A DNA stretch of 9,451 bases. Origin: Thermococci archaeon (GTDB taxonomy: Archaea; Methanobacteriota_B; Thermococci; Thermococcales; Thermococcaceae). The translations under genes and the position numbers were made by a program. The stretch covers positions 1 through 9,451 of the forward strand of contig QMUE01000036.1 in NCBI GenBank assembly GCA_003663535.1, read 5' to 3'. The notes below the pieces were generated by a model. It was not told the origin of the DNA, did no database searches, and saw nothing but the letters and a program-made list of their open reading frames with translations. Positions 6,507 through 9,451 of this stretch are shown one piece after another; within the stretch, counting starts at the first letter, position 1, and every line of letters starts with the position of its first letter.

Positions 6507-7751
6507 TTAACTTAAGTCGTAATCTATGGCACTATCCAAAATCCTCTCGGCCATTGGATTTCTCATAGAGTTTCTATTTTCTCCCGAGACTTTATCAAAG
6601 AGATTTTCAAGTTCTGAGTCTTTGTTTATTCTTCTGTAGATTGGATTGGATATGATAATGTTATCTTCCTCCTTAAGGGCGTGTACATCACTGCTGAGAA
6701 TGTGTGGAGATCTAACTCCCGTCATTATAACCATTGCCCTGACTACTTTCCCAAGCTCTTTATCGATTCTTGCACCCCATTTTATCTCCGATTTTGCCCC
6801 TAATTTTTCGTAGACTATTTGCATTGCATCGTTTATTTCTCCGAGACTCACATCTGGACCGACAGTGAAATGAACCAATGCTGATTCACAACTTCCAAAC
6901 TCCACTTCAAGCATTTTGTTGGTCAATGCATTGTTTATCGCATCAACAGCTCTTCTGTTGGAGTCGCTCTCTCCAATTCCAATTAAAGCTGCTCCACCAT
7001 TTTTCATTACACTATAAACATCAGCAAAGTCGATATTCACCATTGATGGAAGCATTATGGTTTCTGTGATGCCTTTAACCATCCTGGCTATTATTTCATC
7101 TGCGAATCTAAATGCAGCGGATATTGGCAATTTGGGTACAAGTTCAAGAAGTTTGTCATTTTCTATTATTATCACAGTGTCAGAGTATTTGAGCAATGCC
7201 TGTATTCCCGTTTTTGCTTTCTCAATTCGTCTGGTGCCTTCATTTTTGAATGGATATGTTACAACACTTACAATGAGTGGCTCTTGAATTCTCCCTTCGT
7301 TTCTTGCTTCTTCTTTTATGATCTTTGCAATTACAGGGGCAGCTCCAGTTCCAGTTCCATTGCCCATACCGGCAGTTAGAAATACGAGATCAACATCCCT
7401 AACAACTTCAGCAATTTCCTCTCTACTGGCCTCTGCAGCCAAATACCCTATTCTCGGGTTCCCACCAGAACCTTTACCGTGAGTTATATTTTTCCCAAGC
7501 AATATTCTTCTGTGGGCTTTTGTCCGGGCTAGATGTTGGGCATCAGTATTCATTGCTATTAACTCTGCTCCCTCAACGCCCAATTCATAGAGTCGGGTAA
7601 TCGTATTGTTTCCTGAACCTCCAATGCCGATTATTGCGATTTTAATGACAGATTTAGAAGTATCAAGATCACTGAGAGTTCCCTGAATTTTATTTCCGTT
7701 ATTATCTATATCTAAATCAATACCGGCTTGTTCTAATATTTTAAACACCAT
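6507..7751 (-). CDS. ftsZ2: Cell division GTPase FtsZ, probably the FtsZ2 paralogue
   Basis: A 414-residue tubulin-superfamily GTPase that polymerises into the cytokinetic ring. Visible motifs: nucleotide-binding GIGGSGNNT (residues 42-50), MNTDAQHL (67-74), [11 protein letters not shown] (92-102), the tubulin signature [13 protein letters not shown] (127-139), PFKNEG (167-172) and the T7 catalytic loop MVNIDFADV (237-245) with the Asp residues that activate GTP on the adjoining subunit. The C-terminal domain (about 250-350) includes [13 protein letters not shown] and ends in a divergent, charged tail. The long N-terminal extension beginning [14 protein letters not shown] resembles what I recall of Pyrococcus FtsZ2. 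Linkage to a ribbon-helix-helix gene also points to FtsZ2. GGAGGGAT lies four bases before ATG 7751, supporting the start. It is the second gene of a two-gene operon. Paralogue assignment is less sure than family. Confidence 0.93.
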   Translation of the reverse strand: MVFKILEQAGIDLDIDNNGNKIQGTLSDLDTSKSVIKIAIIGIGGSGNNTITRLYELGVEGAELIAMNTDAQHLARTKAHRRILLGKNITHGKGSGGNPRIGYLAAEASREEIAEVVRDVDLVFLTAGMGNGTGTGAAPVIAKIIKEEARNEGRIQEPLIVSVVTYPFKNEGTRRIEKAKTGIQALLKYSDTVIIIENDKLLELVPKLPISAAFRFADEIIARMVKGITETIMLPSMVNIDFADVYSVMKNGGAALIGIGESDSNRRAVDAINNALTNKMLEVEFGSCESALVHFTVGPDVSLGEINDAMQIVYEKLGAKSEIKWGARIDKELGKVVRAMVIMTGVRSPHILSSDVHALKEEDNIIISNPIYRRINKDSELENLFDKVSGENRNSMRNPMAERILDSAIDYDLS

Positions 7752-7770
7752 TCCTATCCCTCCGATACTC

Positions 7771-7962
7771 TTATTTCACCACGTATTCTGGAATTTCTCT
7801 TTCTTCTGACTCCATGACATAAAGCTCTCTTTTTACCAGTTCTCTGATAGCTTCTCGAATCGCTTCACTCCTGTTGGGATATACCCCTCTTCTAACTAAT
7901 ACGTCAAGGGCATTTATGAGTCCTTGTGGTAGCTGTACACTAATAATCTTCATTTTGGCCAT
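7771..7962 (-). CDS. cdrS: Ribbon-helix-helix regulator, CdrS-like (CopG/MetJ fold)
   Basis: A 63-residue protein that is almost entirely one RHH domain. A DNA-contacting beta strand KIISVQLP is at residues 5-12, helix A spans 13-26, and the turn plus helix [21 protein letters not shown] spans 26-45, with the [10 protein letters not shown] signature. An acidic tail, [13 protein letters not shown], follows. RHH proteins dimerise through the strand and bind DNA repeats. The gene starts with GGTGA seven bases before ATG 7962 and ends 19 bases before ftsZ, so both come from one promoter. In haloarchaea the RHH factor CdrS is co-transcribed with ftsZ2 and regulates cell division genes. The same order here makes orthology likely, though sequence alone does not prove it. 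It may also autoregulate through the upstream AT-rich region. Confidence 0.88.
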   Translation of the reverse strand: MAKMKIISVQLPQGLINALDVLVRRGVYPNRSEAIREAIRELVKRELYVMESEEREIPEYVVK

Positions 7963-8010
7963 GGCAGTTTCACCATATACATGAGCGTAGCTAGTGAATA
8001 TGTTGTTTTA

Positions 8011-8028
8011 ATTAGTTAAATACTTTTT
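8011..8028 (-). promoter_or_regulatory. BRE/TATA promoter candidate for the RHH-ftsZ operon
   Basis: Read on the - strand, 8028 to 8011 gives AAAAAG followed by TATTTAAC and a further AT-rich tail, a BRE/TATA-like arrangement. Transcription would begin roughly 25 bases on, near 7992, leaving a leader of about 30 bases before ATG 7962. The region is so AT-rich that other TATA-like sites are possible. Confidence 0.45.
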
Positions 8029-8038
8029 GTTTTTGATT

Positions 8039-8054
8039 TAATATGTCTATATTA
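8039..8054. promoter_or_regulatory. Dyad TAATAT-gtct-ATATTA, candidate operator in the divergent region
   Basis: TAATAT (8039-8044) and ATATTA (8049-8054) are exact reverse complements four bases apart. A further TTAATAT copy ends at 8061, giving three related half-sites in about 22 bases. They lie between the two divergent promoters, just behind the RHH-ftsZ promoter. RHH dimers typically bind short repeated half-sites, so this could be an operator. Base composition makes chance likely. Confidence 0.3.
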
Positions 8055-8126
8055 TTAATATCAAAAAATTTTTAAAAAAATAGAGAAAAACTCAAATATT
8101 TTAAGTAGTCACATGCTTCTATATAC

Positions 8127-8142
8127 GCAAAAACTTTAATAA
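8127..8142 (+). promoter_or_regulatory. BRE/TATA promoter of cgi121
   Basis: GCAAAAA (8127-8133, BRE-like) adjoins CTTTAATAA (8134-8142, TATA box). The start site would fall near 8163-8165. The leader would then be about ten bases, consisting mainly of the GGGGAGATG ribosome binding region before ATG 8173. Confidence 0.55.
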
Positions 8143-8172
8143 ATAACGAATAAATCACTTAGGGGAGATGTA

Positions 8173-8595
8173 ATGAGAGTATTGATGTACAATAACAAAA
8201 GAATTGCAATTGCAAAAATCTTAGTAGAGAACATTACTCAAATCTTTGAGATACTTCCCAATAACGTTCAAATATTGAATGTCAAATGTTGGGAACAAGT
8301 GATATTTGCTACAGTGTTGGCATTAAAATCCTTCGAAAGAGGTACAAACAAAGCTAAAACTATCAGGGGAGAAATTCTCTTAAGAGTCAGTGGTATTCTT
8401 CAAATAAAGGATGCTATTAATCTGGTTGGGGCAAAGAGAGGTGAAAACTTCATAGTAGCATTTGGTGAAAATGCTGAGAGGGATTTGGCGGAAGTTCTTT
8501 TGAAAATTGGTGCAAAGGAACTCCAGCTTACGAATTGTGAGAAAGAAAAAGTGAAGGAATCCTTTGAACAGGTTGCTTTGGTTGATGTCCTTTAA
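8173..8595 (+). CDS. cgi121: KEOPS complex subunit Cgi121
   Basis: A 140-residue protein matching archaeal Cgi121. The core shows WEQVIFATVLALKSFERGTN (residues 40-59), then TIRGEILLRVSGILQIKDAI (63-82) with the conserved E-(I/L)-L-L and S-x-x-x-Q-I pattern, then NLVGAKRGENFIVAFGENAE (83-102). A helix-strand end follows (RDLAEVLLKIGAKELQL). Cgi121 binds the Bud32 kinase within KEOPS (Kae1-Bud32-Cgi121-Pcc1) and recruits the 3' CCA end of tRNA for t6A37 modification of ANN-decoding tRNAs. ATG 8173 is preceded by GGGGAGATG and a BRE/TATA at 8127-8142; an internal ATG at 8185 is less well placed. No neighbouring KEOPS gene is in the window, and it stands as a single-gene unit. Confidence 0.85.
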   Translation: MRVLMYNNKRIAIAKILVENITQIFEILPNNVQILNVKCWEQVIFATVLALKSFERGTNKAKTIRGEILLRVSGILQIKDAINLVGAKRGENFIVAFGENAERDLAEVLLKIGAKELQLTNCEKEKVKESFEQVALVDVL

Positions 8596-8599
8596 CATT

Positions 8600-8664
8600 A
8601 CTCAAATTGTTGGTTCATTGTTTAAATCTTGAAGAATTCCTATACTTTGTCTTCATTTTTGAGT
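8600..8664 (+). other. Nested inverted repeats downstream of cgi121
   Basis: An outer pair ACTCAAA (8600-8606) / TTTGAGT (8658-8664) encloses an inner pair TGAAGA (8630-8635) / TCTTCA (8650-8655) with a 14-base loop. A T5 run lies at the outer right arm (8656-8660). This could be a folded 3' end and terminator for cgi121 or a chance arrangement in AT-rich sequence. No C/D or H/ACA box pattern is visible. Confidence 0.25.
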
Positions 8665-8670
8665 GTTTCT

Positions 8671-8685
8671 CGATAAATTTATAAG
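8671..8685 (+). promoter_or_regulatory. BRE/TATA promoter of the aminotransferase gene
   Basis: CGATAAA (8671-8677) followed by TTTATAAG (8678-8685) forms a clear BRE/TATA element. A start site near 8705-8707 would give a leader of about 20 bases, which includes the strong GGGGGGATGA ribosome binding site (8714-8723) before ATG 8727. Confidence 0.6.
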
Positions 8686-8726
8686 AATTTCCCCATCATT
8701 CATAAGTGCTATTGGGGGGATGAATA

Positions 8727-9451
8727 ATGCGTTATAAAAAGCATAAGTATTTCGTTGCAGGTCGTATAAATCTAATTCAGAGGTCAAAGATTAGGGAGCT
8801 CTTTGAAAGAGCATCAAAAATGAAAAATGTCATTTCACTTGGAATAGGAGAACCTGACTTTGATACACCCCAGAATATAAAGGAAGCTGCAAAAAGAGCT
8901 CTTGATGAAGGATGGACACACTACACCCCGAATGCTGGAATTGCAGAGCTAAGAAATGCAATTTCGGAATATTATGCCAGTCACTATGGGATAAGAATCC
9001 CACCCAAAAATGTTCTTGTAACTGCTGGAGCTTATGAAGCTACCTATCTTGCCTTTGAAAGTTTGCTCGAGGAAGGAGATGAAGTCATAATACCTGACCC
9101 TGCATTTGTATGCTATGTTGAGGATGCAAAAGTTTCTGGAGCAAAGTACGTTCGGTTGCCATTAAAAGAAGAAAATGAATTTCAACCAGATCCAGACGAA
9201 CTTCTAGAGTTAATCACAAAGAGAACTAGAATGATAGTCTTAAACTACCCGAATAACCCGACTGGTGCAACTTTGGATGATGAAGTTGCTAAGGCCGTGG
9301 CAGATATCGCCCAGGATTATAATATTTACATTCTTAGTGATGAACCGTATGAACACTTCCTTTATGATGGAGCAAAGCACGTGCCAATGATGAAATATGC
9401 TTCAGATAACACTATATTGGCGAATAGTTTCTCAAAGACCTTTGCAATGAC
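8727..9451 (+). CDS. PLP-dependent class I aminotransferase, PH1371-like (3' end outside window)
   Basis: The first 241 codons are present and the reading frame is open to the right edge. Features of fold-type I aminotransferases: ISLGIGEPDFDTP (residues 36-48), HYTPNAGIAELR (65-76), VTAGAYEATYLAFESLL (98-114) for the PLP phosphate region, IIPDPAFVCY (121-130), NYPNNPTGAT (173-182), LSDEPYEHF (203-211) with the Asp that pairs with the PLP ring nitrogen, and SFSKTFAM (234-241), in which Lys237 should be the Schiff-base lysine. This matches the Pyrococcus aspartate/aromatic aminotransferase group typified by PH1371; alanine, glutamate or kynurenine-type donors are possible too. ATG 8727 follows GGGGGGATGA. 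The earlier ATG at 8720 meets a stop within a few codons. It has its own promoter and appears unrelated in function to cgi121. Confidence 0.93.
   Translation, partial: MRYKKHKYFVAGRINLIQRSKIRELFERASKMKNVISLGIGEPDFDTPQNIKEAAKRALDEGWTHYTPNAGIAELRNAISEYYASHYGIRIPPKNVLVTAGAYEATYLAFESLLEEGDEVIIPDPAFVCYVEDAKVSGAKYVRLPLKEENEFQPDPDELLELITKRTRMIVLNYPNNPTGATLDDEVAKAVADIAQDYNIYILSDEPYEHFLYDGAKHVPMMKYASDNTILANSFSKTFAM

Larger units (their letters stand above)
7963..8172. other. AT-rich divergent intergenic region between RHH-ftsZ and cgi121
   Basis: A 210-base spacer, the longest gene-free stretch in the window and clearly more AT-rich than the coding regions, especially 8001-8160. It holds a promoter for each flanking gene, the 8039-8054 dyad, and an A/T tract at 8063-8083 of the kind that bends DNA or binds chromatin proteins. 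No RNA gene, ORF or box C/D pattern was seen. Confidence 0.6.

Noticed and set aside
7057..7287. Small + strand frames within ftsZ (also 6878-7069)
   Set aside because: They lie antisense to the conserved FtsZ core and have no promoter or ribosome binding site.
7771..7962. RHH protein as antitoxin of a toxin-antitoxin pair
   Set aside because: The partner gene is ftsZ, not a toxin, and the spacing and shared promoter fit a division operon; no small toxin frame is adjacent.

Overview
The window looks like an ordinary, largely housekeeping stretch of a low-GC member of the Thermococcales (Pyrococcus/Thermococcus/Palaeococcus group). The grounds are the gene families present (prefoldin beta, archaeal DHH phosphoesterase, archaeal circular-RNA-type RNA ligase, RibL-type FAD synthetase, archaeal FtsZ, KEOPS Cgi121, PH1371-like aminotransferase). 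Further support comes from GGTGA-type ribosome binding sites a few bases before most starts, BRE/TATA promoters with short leaders, AGA/AGG arginine codons and tight gene packing. No mobile element, CRISPR array, tRNA or rRNA was seen, and no gene looks broken. Species cannot be fixed from the sequence alone.

Left block, 1-3557, + strand: the C-terminal end of prefoldin beta, a small DUF3194-type protein, a DHH/DHHA1 phosphoesterase, a four-cysteine zinc protein, an all-helical repeat protein and a protein with a C-terminal EMAP/MetRS-beta-like tRNA-binding OB fold. Genes overlap or sit within a few bases of each other, so this reads as one transcription unit that starts left of the window and ends at a T-rich stretch near 3558.

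Middle block, 3684-6454, + strand: an RNA ligase behind its own promoter. A second promoter then serves a three-gene unit: a winged-helix DUF4443 protein, a PUA-domain RNA-binding protein of the MCT-1-like kind, and FAD synthetase (RibL). This unit converges at about 6455-6506 with the next one.

Right block: on the - strand, a 63-residue ribbon-helix-helix (RHH) protein directly precedes ftsZ. This is the arrangement known from haloarchaea as cdrS-ftsZ2, so the pair is probably a cell-division regulator and its co-transcribed tubulin homologue. A very AT-rich divergent promoter region (7963-8172) separates it from Cgi121 on the + strand, the KEOPS (tRNA t6A) subunit. A class I aminotransferase with its own promoter runs off the right edge.

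Nothing here is a clear new defence or mobile system. The points most worth following are the RHH-ftsZ2 operon with its candidate operator region, the zinc protein/helical-repeat/tRNA-binding cluster beside an RNA ligase, and the winged-helix protein in the FAD synthetase unit.
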